Assembly (NCBI RefSeq): GCF_900113615.1
Contig: NZ_FOPZ01000013.1
Coordinates: forward strand, 1-64,000
DNA length: 64,000 nucleotides
Direction of reading: 5' to 3'
From: Halorubrum aquaticum
GTDB taxonomy: Archaea; Halobacteriota; Halobacteria; Halobacteriales; Haloferacaceae
How positions within the stretch are numbered: the first letter of the stretch is position 1; each line of letters starts with the position of its first letter. The translations under genes were made by a program, and so were the position numbers. The notes under the pieces were generated by a model, which did not search any database, was not told the DNA's origin, and saw only the letters and a list, made by a program, of their open reading frames with translations. Below are positions 46,284 to 53,947 of this stretch, in pieces.

Positions 46284-46290
46284 GAATAAG
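46284..46290 (-). promoter_or_regulatory. TATA box for the tetrapyrrole operon
   Basis: Minus-strand CTTATTC lies about 27 nt upstream of ATG 46260 and marks the start of the ahbAB-sirC-hemA unit as separate from the rps6e unit. Confidence 0.6.
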
Positions 46291-46305
46291 GGATCCGGCC
46301 CGCAC

Positions 46306-46773
46306 TCAGCCGTCGAGGTCCTCGGCGATGTCCGCGAGCGAGGACCGGGGGCCGCGACGGGTGTCGTAGACCGCGCGCTCGCCCGGGATCCGGAGTCCGT
46401 ACTGGTCGCCGGGAACCACCACGTCGAGGACGACGCCGTCGCCCGGCTCGCGGTCGTGTTCGGCGAGCCACTCGGTCAGTCGGTTCTCCCCCTCGCCGGG
46501 CGTCCGCGCTAACCGGCGGGAGTCGAACGCCCCGCGGATCAGCCGTCCGGTCGCGTCGGCGACGACTCGCGCGTGGTACTCCTCGCGGTCGATGACGACC
46601 CGGACGAGGTCCCCGTCCGCGAGCGAGAGGGACGCACACGACCCCGACTCGACGCGCCCTTCGAGGTCGGCGTCGTCGGGGAGCCGGACGCACGGCTGGC
46701 GGGTACCGCCGCTGCGGGCGAGCGTGACGCGGACGGACGCGACGCTCTCGTCGTCGGAGGGAACGCGAGGCAT
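46306..46773 (-). CDS. DUF7112-like haloarchaeal protein
   Basis: The 155-residue protein has a beta-rich core (VTLARSGGTRQPCVRLPDDA, LVRVVIDREEYHARVVADAT) and the conserved DSRRLARTPGEGENRLTEWL. I recall it as DUF7112 with moderate confidence. It lies 10 nt downstream of the ribosomal protein S6e gene on the same strand and is likely co-transcribed with it. The short beta segments could fit a double-psi or AbrB-like barrel, but no specific function can be given. Confidence 0.65.
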   Translation of the reverse strand: MPRVPSDDESVASVRVTLARSGGTRQPCVRLPDDADLEGRVESGSCASLSLADGDLVRVVIDREEYHARVVADATGRLIRGAFDSRRLARTPGEGENRLTEWLAEHDREPGDGVVLDVVVPGDQYGLRIPGERAVYDTRRGPRSSLADIAEDLDG

Positions 46774-46783
46774 GAAGGTCGGA

Positions 46784-47167
46784 TTACTCGTCGTCTTCGA
46801 ACGCGGCGGCGACGTCGCCCTCGCCGTCGACGACGGAGACGTTGATCTGGGCCACGTCGTCGGCGATCTCGCGACCGCGGACGGTGATCCGCTTGCGCTC
46901 GCCCTCGCGGGACGGCTTGAAGCCGACGCCGCCCTCCAAGAGCAGCTCCTTCAGGCGCGTGCCGGAGACGTCCTCCCGCATCGGGCGACCGGTCTCGTCG
47001 GAGCCGCCGGTGACCTCGACGGTGTGATCCGGGAGCCCGACGGCGTCGCCGCCGATCTCGTCGCCCACGTCTCGACCGAGGAATCGGTTCGCGTCCTGTC
47101 CGTCGATCTCTCGCTGGAACGTCTCGCCGGTCTCGGGATCGGCGACGACGACTTTGAATTCGGCCAT
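46784..47167 (-). CDS. rps6e: 30S ribosomal protein S6e
   Basis: Start ATG 47167 gives 127 residues, the usual archaeal length. The sequence AEFKVVVADPETGETFQREI, FLGRDVGDEIGGDAVGLPDH, EVTGGSDETGRPMREDVSG and GVGFKPSREGERKRITVRG matches S6e throughout. The acidic C-terminus is a halophilic feature. It heads a two-gene unit with the DUF7112-like gene. Confidence 0.96.
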   Translation of the reverse strand: MAEFKVVVADPETGETFQREIDGQDANRFLGRDVGDEIGGDAVGLPDHTVEVTGGSDETGRPMREDVSGTRLKELLLEGGVGFKPSREGERKRITVRGREIADDVAQINVSVVDGEGDVAAAFEDDE

Positions 47168-47288
47168 GCGCGGACCGAGACGCCCGCGAATAAAAAGCAC
47201 GTCGAAAGCGCGACACGCCGGATCCCGGGGAGCCGTCGCCGCGCTCCCTCCGATACCACGTCACCGGACACGCGTCAACCACGGCGCG

Positions 47289-47996
47289 TCACCGCGACTC
47301 GGGACCGACGCGCTCGATGCGCCACGAGCCGTCGTCTCCGGCGTCGGAGAGCGCGTTCTCGACGGCTCGAGCGATCCGTCCGGCGTCGTTCGAGCCCCCG
47401 GCGGCAGCGACGCTCCCGACCGAGTCCGGATCGAACGGGACGTCGAGCGCGTCGTACACCCCTTCGAGGACGGCCGCCAACTCGGCCGCGTCGTTCCGGG
47501 AGACCACGAGACAGCCCGCGACGAGCGCGGCGTCGGCACGGACCCGCTGGGCGATCCCCGCCAGCTTCCCGCCGTCGACGACGCGGAGCGAGCGTTCGCC
47601 CGGACAGAACGATCCGTGCGGTTCGCCGGCCGAGACGTCGGCCCCGACCCCTTCGAGCGCCGATCGGACCGCACGAGTGACCGTCGCGTAGCGTCCGTCG
47701 ATGCTCCCGCGGAGGTCCCTCGTCGGAACCGCGAGCGCGAACGCGAGGGTGTCCCCGGAGTACGCGACCGCCCGTCCGCCGACGTCGCGCGCGATCGGAG
47801 GGAATCCCGCCGTCTCGGCGACGCGGCGCGCCCGATCGTACCCCGGCTCCCGCGTGTCGCGCCGGCCGAACGCGACCTGTCGAGGCGGAGTCCAGACCCG
47901 GACGCCGGAGGTACCGTCGGCCGCGTCCGCGAGGAGACGGGCAGTGTGATCGTGATCGCGCCGCGGGGAACTTCCCCGTCCACGGAGGACCTGCAT
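47289..47996 (-). CDS. Lipoate-protein ligase A-like protein
   Basis: Start ATG 47996 gives 235 residues. The biotinyl/lipoyl ligase fold is indicated by VRVWTPPRQVAFGRRDTREP, the loop IARDVGGRAVAYSGDTLAFA, and VVDGGKLAGIAQRVRADAAL, in which the Lys of GGKLAGIAQ is the lipoyl-AMP-binding residue. In classical LplA the first loop reads RRxGGGxVxHD; here the GGG and His are replaced by VGGRAVAY, so a different acyl substrate or a transferase-like role is possible. It is divergent from the membrane histidine kinase, with about 100 nt between starts, and no lipoate-dependent dehydrogenase is adjacent. Confidence 0.78.
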   Translation of the reverse strand: MQVLRGRGSSPRRDHDHTARLLADAADGTSGVRVWTPPRQVAFGRRDTREPGYDRARRVAETAGFPPIARDVGGRAVAYSGDTLAFALAVPTRDLRGSIDGRYATVTRAVRSALEGVGADVSAGEPHGSFCPGERSLRVVDGGKLAGIAQRVRADAALVAGCLVVSRNDAAELAAVLEGVYDALDVPFDPDSVGSVAAAGGSNDAGRIARAVENALSDAGDDGSWRIERVGPESR

Positions 47997-48098
47997 GGGT
48001 TCGCGACGGGGCGGACGGAGAAACGGTTTGTGCCCGGAGACGGCCGCTGTGGGAATGGCGCAAAGGTTTTGCCGGTCCTTCGGTTGGTTCCGGTATCG

Positions 48099-49820
48099 AT
48101 GAGTGACCCGAGCGCGCTGCCGGTACAGGCGTATCTCCTCGCCTGCCTGCTCTCCGGAGCCGTCGGGCTCCTGCTCGGTCGCGTCGCGTGGACGGAGCGC
48201 GACGAGCCGGGCGGCCTCGAGGTCTCGCTCTACTTGGTCTGTGCGGGCGCCATCGCGATCCTGTACGCGGTCAGAGTCGCGAGCGCCGACCCCCTCGTGA
48301 TGGTCGGGGCGCTCCAGACCGCGACGCCCTTCCTCGCCGCCATGCCCGTGCTCTGGATCGCCTTCGCGTTCGCGTACGCCGGCCGAGACGAGTGGCGGAC
48401 CGAGCGACGACTCGTCGCGCTCGCGACGCCGGGGTTCCTCTGGGTCCTTCTGGCGTGGTCGAGCCGGACGCACGGACTGGCGCGGCTGTCCTTCGATCCC
48501 GTGGTCGAGGGACCGTTCACGCTCCTCGAGGGCGGGATCGGACCGGCGGGGATCGCGTTCCTCCTGTACGCCTACGGGCTGTACGTCGCGGGACTCCTCG
48601 TGATCGTCGACCTCTATCGCCGGACCGGGAACCGCTATCGGCTCCAGACGTTCGTCGCCCTCCTCGGAACGCTGTTCCCGCTTCTCGCGGGCGTCGCGAC
48701 GGTCGTCGACTTCGGAAGCTACTCGGCGGTCGACTGGACCCCGGCGGCGTTCGTCGTCCACGGCGTGTTCCTGTACGGCGTGGTGTTCTGGCTCGGGACC
48801 CTCGACGCCGCGGTCGTCGCGAGGGACACGGCGGTCGAGGTCATGCAGGACCCCGTGATCGTCGCAGGGTCGGACGGACGGATCCGGGACCTCAACCCCG
48901 CGGCGGAGCGGATCCTCCCCGACGACGCGGTCGGGGAGTCGCTGTCGACGGCGTTTCCCGGCTTGGAATCCGGCGACGAGCACCCGGTCACCATCGACGG
49001 TCGCCAGTTCGACATCCAGGAGGACCCGATCACCGACCCCCGCGGGACGGACCGCGGCCACGTCTTCCTCCTCCGGGACGTCACGGCACGGGAGCGCCGA
49101 CGGGCGGCGTTACAGCGCCGGGAGAGGCAGCTCGAACGGCAAAACGAGCGGCTCGAGGACTTCGCGGGCGTCGTCAGCCACGACCTCCGGAATCCCCTCG
49201 CGGCCGCGACCGCGGCCGTCGAGCTGGCGCGTCACGGCGACGGCGACGACGACGCGTTGGATCGGGCCGCGGACGCTCACGAACGGATGGACGAGCTGAT
49301 CGAGGGACTCCTCTCGCTCGCCACCGCGGGACGGGCGGTCGACGCGGTCGAACCGGTCTCGATCGAGGCGGCGGTTCGGACCGTCTGGTCCCGGCTCGAG
49401 ACCGGATCGGCGACGCTGGTCATCGAGGACGCCGACGAGACGGTGTTGGCGGACGGCGACCGGCTCCAGCAGCTCGTCGCGAACCTGTTCCGGAACAGCG
49501 TGGAACACGGTTCCACGAGCAGTCGGCCCGCGGCCGACGACAGCGTCGAACACGCCGGGTCGGACGTGACCGTCACCGTCGAGAGCGAGCGGACGGACGG
49601 AGAAGTCACGCTTCGGATCGCCGACGACGGTCCCGGGATCCCGGAGGAAGAGCGGGCCCGCGTCTTCGAGCGCGGCGTTTCACTCGATGACGGGACCGGG
49701 CTCGGGCTCGCGATCGTCGGCGACGTCGCCGAGGCGCACGGCTGGTCCGTGCGGGCCGTCGACGGCCCGGACGGCGGCGCGTGTTTCGAGATCGATGGGA
49801 TCGAGGTCGTAGCGGAGTGA
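48099..49820 (+). CDS. Membrane histidine kinase with 7TM-type sensor
   Basis: The 573-residue protein has an N-terminal region of about seven helices (residues 1-230: AYLLACLLSGAVGLLLGRVA, AAMPVLWIAFAFAYAG, GIAFLLYAYGLYVAGLLVIV) matching the histidine-kinase 7TM sensor domain. A PAS domain follows (about 235-340, DPVIVAGSDGRIRDLNPAAE). The HisKA helix has the phosphoacceptor His361 in VVSHDLRNPLAAATAAVELA. The ATPase domain shows an N-box (LFRNSVEHG), G1 (DDGPGIPEEE) and G2 (GTGLGLAIV). No response regulator is adjacent. Its TGA overlaps the GTG start of the M23-like gene, implying coupled synthesis. Confidence 0.92.
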   Translation: MSDPSALPVQAYLLACLLSGAVGLLLGRVAWTERDEPGGLEVSLYLVCAGAIAILYAVRVASADPLVMVGALQTATPFLAAMPVLWIAFAFAYAGRDEWRTERRLVALATPGFLWVLLAWSSRTHGLARLSFDPVVEGPFTLLEGGIGPAGIAFLLYAYGLYVAGLLVIVDLYRRTGNRYRLQTFVALLGTLFPLLAGVATVVDFGSYSAVDWTPAAFVVHGVFLYGVVFWLGTLDAAVVARDTAVEVMQDPVIVAGSDGRIRDLNPAAERILPDDAVGESLSTAFPGLESGDEHPVTIDGRQFDIQEDPITDPRGTDRGHVFLLRDVTARERRRAALQRRERQLERQNERLEDFAGVVSHDLRNPLAAATAAVELARHGDGDDDALDRAADAHERMDELIEGLLSLATAGRAVDAVEPVSIEAAVRTVWSRLETGSATLVIEDADETVLADGDRLQQLVANLFRNSVEHGSTSSRPAADDSVEHAGSDVTVTVESERTDGEVTLRIADDGPGIPEEERARVFERGVSLDDGTGLGLAIVGDVAEAHGWSVRAVDGPDGGACFEIDGIEVVAE

Positions 49821-50710
49821 CCGTGTCAGTCGATCTCCCCTCCGAGATCGTCTCGCGATACCGTCGGTTCTCGCGATTCAACTCCCCGTACCCCGCACAC
49901 GACGCCGGCCATGCGATCGATCTCTATCCGTCCGACGGAGACGGGATCTCGCCCGTCTCAGGGGTCGTGCGCGAGACGCACACCGTCGGCTGTCCCAACC
50001 GACCGTACGCTGCCTCGGAGGACCACCTGATCGTCGTCGAACTCGACGAGGAGTGGTGTCGCCGAGCGGGAGCGGCCCCGGGAACGGTCGCGCGGGTGCT
50101 CCACGTGATCCCGACCGTGGAGCCGGGCGATCGGGTCGCAGTCGGGGACTCCCTCGGACCCACGACGCGCTCCGGCTTCTTCGGCCGGTGGGTCGACGAT
50201 CACGTCCACCTCGGATTCCGGTCGTCCGGGACGAACGCGCTCCGAGCGAGCGGATCGCTTCCGGTCGGCGTGGACGTGAACGTCGCGAGCGTTCCCTGGG
50301 ACGGCACCGGGACGGTCATCGAGTGCGGGCCGAGCCACGTCACGCTGGACGCACCGACCCATCCGGATCCGGGCGAGCGGTTCGCGGCGATCGCGAGCGA
50401 CGACGGCGTCCCGATCGACGGCGGGCTCGCGCACTACGCGGGCGGCGGCGCGTTCGCGACGCTCGACGCCGGTGAAACCGTTTCGTTGTGGGGAACGCGC
50501 GTCGGGATCGCTCGCGATCGAGGGATCGAGTGGGAGCCGATCGACGTGACCGCGAACGGGGAGCGCGTCACCGGACTGTCGCTGTTCGCGGCCCGCGACG
50601 GCGACTACGGCGCGAAGATCGTCACCCCGGATCACGACCTCGCGGTCGGGGACGTGGTCTCCGTCGGAGTCGAACCGAGCGACGATCCGATCCGACTCGG
50701 CGTCGGCTGA
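49817..50710 (+). CDS. M23/lysostaphin-fold protein, cytoplasmic
   Basis: GTG 49817 overlaps the kinase stop (GTGA) and gives 297 residues. The first ~140 residues follow the M23 peptidase layout. HDAGHAIDLYPSDGDGISPV (His28, His32, Asp35) matches the first metal motif, and VIPTVEPGDRVAVGDSLG the glycine-turn strand. WVDDHVHLGFR (His129, His131) matches the HxH motif. The spacing of the first His to Asp differs by one from the classical HxxxD, so catalysis is uncertain. The remaining ~150 residues are a second beta-rich domain. No signal peptide or lipobox exists, so it is cytoplasmic, and haloarchaea have no peptidoglycan to cut. A ligand-binding role with the kinase is inferred. Confidence 0.65.
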   Translation: MTVSVDLPSEIVSRYRRFSRFNSPYPAHDAGHAIDLYPSDGDGISPVSGVVRETHTVGCPNRPYAASEDHLIVVELDEEWCRRAGAAPGTVARVLHVIPTVEPGDRVAVGDSLGPTTRSGFFGRWVDDHVHLGFRSSGTNALRASGSLPVGVDVNVASVPWDGTGTVIECGPSHVTLDAPTHPDPGERFAAIASDDGVPIDGGLAHYAGGGAFATLDAGETVSLWGTRVGIARDRGIEWEPIDVTANGERVTGLSLFAARDGDYGAKIVTPDHDLAVGDVVSVGVEPSDDPIRLGVG

Positions 50711-50893
50711 GCGTCCGGTGACGTAGGGCGGTTTCGATCGGACGCGTCTGGCGAACAGCCGGCGTGCGCAGTCGTGCTCCGCGGCGGTGTGCCGGGCACC
50801 CGCCTCGACCGCCGCGGGCGGCTCGTCAGGTCACGGGGAGGCTGCTTCGGGATGGCGTATGAACCCACGGATCGGTCTCGTGGATCCCCGGGA

Positions 50894-50900
50894 TACAAAC
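50894..50900 (+). promoter_or_regulatory. TATA box for the thioesterase gene
   Basis: TACAAAC lies about 26 nt upstream of ATG 50923. The 212-nt gap from the M23-like gene otherwise shows nothing recognisable. Confidence 0.5.
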
Positions 50901-50922
50901 GGGTCGGGGGCGACCTCGGGAC

Positions 50923-51381
50923 ATGGACGAGGAGGACATCTCGGAGATGGAACCGCTTCCAGAGGAGGCGGTGTCGCTCATCGAACGCCGGATAGAGGAG
51001 GACCACGAGTACCTCTCGTGGCTGAACACGTCGGTCGACGTCGTCGAGCGCGGGCGAATGGTGCTGTCGATCCCGTTCGATCGGAAGCTGACGAACGCGG
51101 ACGGACGGACGATCCACGGCGGCGTCGCGGCGACGCTCATCGACACGGCGGGCGGGCTCGCCCAGCGGACCGCCTTCGAGGACCCGCTCTCCGGCGGGGT
51201 GGCGACGGTGAACCTCAACACGAACTACCTCCGACCCGCGAACGGCGACCTCGAGGCGGAGGCGACCGTCGTCCGGTCGGGGGGATCCATCGGCGTCAGC
51301 GAGATGTCGGTGACGAGTACGACCGAGAACGGTTCCTCGGAGGTCGTCGTCGGGCAGGGGTCGTTCCGGCTCTTCCGGTGA
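50923..51381 (+). CDS. PaaI-family hotdog thioesterase
   Basis: The 152-residue protein has the hotdog-fold PaaI layout: a charged N-terminal helix, VVERGRMVLSIPFDRKLTNA, then the signature RTIHGGVAATLIDTAGGLAQ with the central helix carrying the active-site region. It continues with VATVNLNTNYLRPANGDLEA and VRSGGSIGVSEMSVTSTTEN. It would hydrolyse an acyl-CoA or aryl-CoA thioester in the cytoplasm; the acyl group is unknown. It precedes the tRNA-Ser gene by 65 nt. Confidence 0.87.
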   Translation: MDEEDISEMEPLPEEAVSLIERRIEEDHEYLSWLNTSVDVVERGRMVLSIPFDRKLTNADGRTIHGGVAATLIDTAGGLAQRTAFEDPLSGGVATVNLNTNYLRPANGDLEAEATVVRSGGSIGVSEMSVTSTTENGSSEVVVGQGSFRLFR

Positions 51382-51446
51382 ACGTCCCGACGGGACCGAG
51401 CCACACCGACATCCCTTAGTCGGGGGGTCACGACACGTGAACTCGA

Positions 51447-51530
51447 GGTGGGGTGGCAGAGCGGCCCATTGCGCCGGTCTTGAAAACCGGTAGCCTCACG
51501 GCTTCCTGGGTTCGAATCCCAGCCCCACCG
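51447..51530 (+). tRNA. tRNA-Ser (anticodon UGA)
   Basis: This 84-nt class II tRNA has the acceptor GGTGGGG/CCCCACC with discriminator G. The anticodon stem GCCGGT/ACCGGT encloses CTTGAAA, giving TGA. A variable arm (TAGCCTCACGGCTTCC) precedes the T arm CTGGG-TTCGAAT-CCCAG. No CCA is encoded. Its last 22 nt plus 10 nt downstream are repeated at 51632-51663. Confidence 0.95.
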
Positions 51531-51663
51531 TGAGCGCGCGACGCAGTTCGCGTCGTGCGCGTCTCGTGACGTGGATTCGAATCAGAGAGCGAGAGGTGAG
51601 CGAGCCTCGGCGAGCGAACGGGAGCGACCGTGGTTCGAATCCCAGCCCCACCGTGAGCGCGCG
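51509..51663. repeat. 32-bp direct repeat of the tRNA-Ser 3' end (attachment-site-like)
   Basis: GGTTCGAATCCCAGCCCCAC and the following CGTGAGCGCGCG occur identically at 51509-51540 and 51632-51663, 123 nt apart. The first copy is the T-arm and acceptor end of tRNA-Ser and the second has no tRNA around it. This is the arrangement left at a tRNA used as an integration site, though no element lies between the copies. Confidence 0.8.
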
Positions 51664-51901
51664 GTGTCGTTCCGCGGTACCGTCGTCGTGGAGATCCGGC
51701 GTAACCGATCGTGATTACTTCCGTCGGGGTGAACCTGCCGACCCGCCATCGTCCGTCGATCGGCCGTTTCGACCTGAACCGCGAACACACCGTTTCCGTT
51801 CGGCCGAGTTCGGTGACGCTCGGGTCCGGTGGCCCGTGGTATCACGTGCCGCATTATCTTTAACAGGAATCCGACCCATTACCGTGATAGGTGATACAGT
51901 C
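51531..51901. other. 371-nt gap between tRNA-Ser and sod
   Basis: This is the only gap above 300 nt without a gene. It holds the second copy of the tRNA 3' end (51632-51663) and a segment rich in GAGCGA-like words between the copies. The remainder up to the sod promoter is anonymous. No credible ORF or RNA gene is visible. Confidence 0.7.
51853..51864 (+). promoter_or_regulatory. TATA box for sod
   Basis: ATTATCTTTAAC lies about 44 nt upstream of ATG 51902. Transcription would start near 51884 and leave a short leader of roughly 18 nt, longer than for most genes here. Confidence 0.55.
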
Positions 51902-52501
51902 ATGAGCTACGAACTCGATCCGCTTCCGTACGACTACGACGCGCTTGAACCCCACATCTCCGAACAGGTGCTCGAATGGCACCACGACACCCACCACCAG
52001 GGCTACGTAAACGGCTGGAACTCGGCCGAGGAGACGCTCGAGGCCAACCGCGAGGAGGGCGACTTCTCCTCGTCGGGCGGCGCGATCCGCAACGTGACCC
52101 ACAACTCCTCGGGTCACATCCTCCACGACCTGTTCTGGCAGAACATGTCGCCGGAGGGCGGCGACGAGCCCGAGGGCGACCTCGCCGACCGCATCGAGGA
52201 GGACTTCGGCTCGTATGACGCCTGGAAGGGCGAGTTCGAGGCCGCGGCCTCCGCGGCGGGCGGCTGGGCGCTCCTCGTCTACGACACGTTCTCGAACCAG
52301 CTCCGCAACGTCGTGGTCGACAAACACGACCAGGGAGCGATCTGGGGCGGCCACCCGATCCTCGCGCTGGACGTCTGGGAGCACTCCTACTACCACGACT
52401 ACGGCCCGGCCCGCGGCGAGTTCGTCGACAACTTCTTCGAGGTCGTCGACTGGGAGGAGCCGTCCACCCGCTACGAGCAGGCCGTCGAGCTGTTCGAGTA
52501 A
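51902..52501 (+). CDS. sod: Manganese/iron superoxide dismutase
   Basis: The 199-residue enzyme disproportionates superoxide. The metal ligands are visible in the usual places: His27 in EWHHDTHHQGYVNGW, a His in NSSGHILHDLFWQNMSP, and the Asp/His pair in LALDVWEHSYYHDYG. The GGWALLVYD segment and the overall length are those of the Fe/Mn family; haloarchaeal members are usually manganese enzymes. ATG 51902 is the only start that keeps the conserved N-terminus SYELDPLPYDYDALEPHIS. A hairpin and T-run follow the gene. Confidence 0.95.
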   Translation: MSYELDPLPYDYDALEPHISEQVLEWHHDTHHQGYVNGWNSAEETLEANREEGDFSSSGGAIRNVTHNSSGHILHDLFWQNMSPEGGDEPEGDLADRIEEDFGSYDAWKGEFEAAASAAGGWALLVYDTFSNQLRNVVVDKHDQGAIWGGHPILALDVWEHSYYHDYGPARGEFVDNFFEVVDWEEPSTRYEQAVELFE

Positions 52502-52511
52502 CGACTCGGAT

Positions 52512-52546
52512 CGCGCGAAGTTCGCGCGTCGAATCCCGACGTTTTT
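52512..52546 (+). terminator. Hairpin and T-run after sod
   Basis: CGCGCGAA (52512-52519) and TTCGCGCG (52521-52528) form an 8-bp inverted repeat with one central base. It lies 10 nt after the sod stop and is followed by T5 at 52542-52546. This resembles an archaeal terminator signal; T-runs are rare in this GC-rich DNA. Confidence 0.45.
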
Positions 52547-52649
52547 CGCACCGTCGCATCCGCCAGCGACGACCGTCCGGTCGACCTCCCGATCGCCGAC
52601 TGCGCCGAAATCGCCAGCGTTTACGGAACCGCGGGCGTAGCCGACTGAC

Positions 52650-52967
52650 ATGCCCGAACCGAGATCCGCCTTCGAGGAGACGTTCCCGTGTGACTTCTAC
52701 GAGCCGGCCGAGCTGTTCGAGCCCGACCTGCTGTACACGATCCCGGAGATCGGGCGGCTGCTCCAGGGGCTCGAGCCCGACGCCGAGATCGACGCCGACA
52801 CCGAGGCCGTGCTGATCGACTGGGCGATCCCGTGGGTGATGGTCCACGCCGACGACATGGTCGTCGCCGAGCCGCCGACCGACGACAGCCCCGGCTACTA
52901 CGGACTGGCGGAGGACGCAGTCGACGATACCGCCGCTGGCGACGACGCCGACGCCGACGAACGGTGA
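52650..52967 (+). CDS. DUF5827 family protein
   Basis: The 105-residue protein begins MPEPRSAFEETFPCDFYEPA and contains LLYTIPEIGRLLQGLEPDAE, VLIDWAIPWVMVHADDMVVA and SPGYYGLAEDA. I recall the family as DUF5827, restricted to haloarchaea. It is acidic, helical and without catalytic motifs. Its stop codon overlaps the GTG start of the P-loop gene (GTGA), so the two are made together and may act together. The function is unknown. Confidence 0.75.
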   Translation: MPEPRSAFEETFPCDFYEPAELFEPDLLYTIPEIGRLLQGLEPDAEIDADTEAVLIDWAIPWVMVHADDMVVAEPPTDDSPGYYGLAEDAVDDTAAGDDADADER

Positions 52968-53911
52968 GCGCGAACGCACGCGGCGAGGGCCCGTCGGATC
53001 CGCCGACCCTGCTCGTCGCCGGCGGCACACGCGTCGACGCCGGGAAGACGACGTTCTCGACGGGGTTGCTCGCGACGCTCGCTCGACGGACCGGCGACGC
53101 GGTCGGCGTGAAACCCCGCGCCGGCAACGACTACTGGTTCGACCACGACGACTTCCGGATCGCCGCCGGTTCCGGACGGCTGTACGGGAAGGACGCCCGG
53201 AAACTGGCGGCCGCGAGCACGCGCCCGCTGGACGCGTCGGGTGACGCGTCGGACGACGATCCTGCGACAGCCCGCGGGGCGGTCACGCCGGAGTCGATCA
53301 ACCCCCTCCACCGGCTGTGGCGACCGACGCCCGGCCGGACCGGTATGCTCGGGGAATCCGATCGAACCTTCCTCTGTGACCGTATCACGTCTCCGGCCGT
53401 CGCCGACGGGGTCGGCTCGCGGTTCGTGCTCAACGGCGCGGCCGCGGACGCCGGGCTGGTCCCGGAGGCGCTCCGCGATCACCTTCCGCTCTCCGACGCG
53501 GTCCGCGTCGACGACGTGAGCGAACTCGACGAGGTGACCGCCGAGACGTACCTTCCCGCGTTCGAGGCGCTCGCGGACCGCGTCGACGCCGCGACCGTCC
53601 CGGTCGTCGTCGAGTCCTACGGGGACGTCGCCGCGCCGCTGTCCGCCGAGTACGACGCGGTGGCCGTCGTCGAGCCGGGGAGAGCCCGGATCTACGCCGG
53701 CGACCGCTACCGCAAGGCCCGCGCGGTCGCCTCCGGGAGCCCTCGGGAGGGGAGCCTCGAGGAGCACACCGAGAGGATGACGGAGATGATCGATCCGCTC
53801 TCGACGACGCGGTTGCCCGCGCTGTCCGGCGAGGAACGCGGCGACCCGACGCTCGTCGCGGACCGATACGAGCCGGCGTACGGGGCGCTCCTCGACGCGG
53901 TATCGGTGTGA
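52964..53911 (+). CDS. BioD-like P-loop ATPase
   Basis: GTG 52964 gives 315 residues. The P-loop is LLVAGGTRVDAGKTTFSTGL, which has the G-x5-GKT spacing of dethiobiotin synthetase-like and cobyrinate-synthase-like proteins rather than classical Walker A. AVGVKPRAGNDYWFDHDDFR follows, where such proteins bind their substrate, and VVVESYGDVAAPL matches the late Walker-B-like region. It is not dethiobiotin synthetase: the protein is longer and no bio genes are adjacent. A ligase- or GTPase-like role is possible, and the coupled DUF5827 protein may be a partner. Confidence 0.75.
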   Translation: MSANARGEGPSDPPTLLVAGGTRVDAGKTTFSTGLLATLARRTGDAVGVKPRAGNDYWFDHDDFRIAAGSGRLYGKDARKLAAASTRPLDASGDASDDDPATARGAVTPESINPLHRLWRPTPGRTGMLGESDRTFLCDRITSPAVADGVGSRFVLNGAAADAGLVPEALRDHLPLSDAVRVDDVSELDEVTAETYLPAFEALADRVDAATVPVVVESYGDVAAPLSAEYDAVAVVEPGRARIYAGDRYRKARAVASGSPREGSLEEHTERMTEMIDPLSTTRLPALSGEERGDPTLVADRYEPAYGALLDAVSV

Positions 53912-53947
53912 ACTGAATAATAACGCGGATCGCGGGGAGGCCGACTC

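Noticed and set aside
51632-51663. Second tRNA-Ser gene
   Set aside because: Only the 3' part of the tRNA is present; there is no anticodon or D arm upstream, so it is a partial copy.
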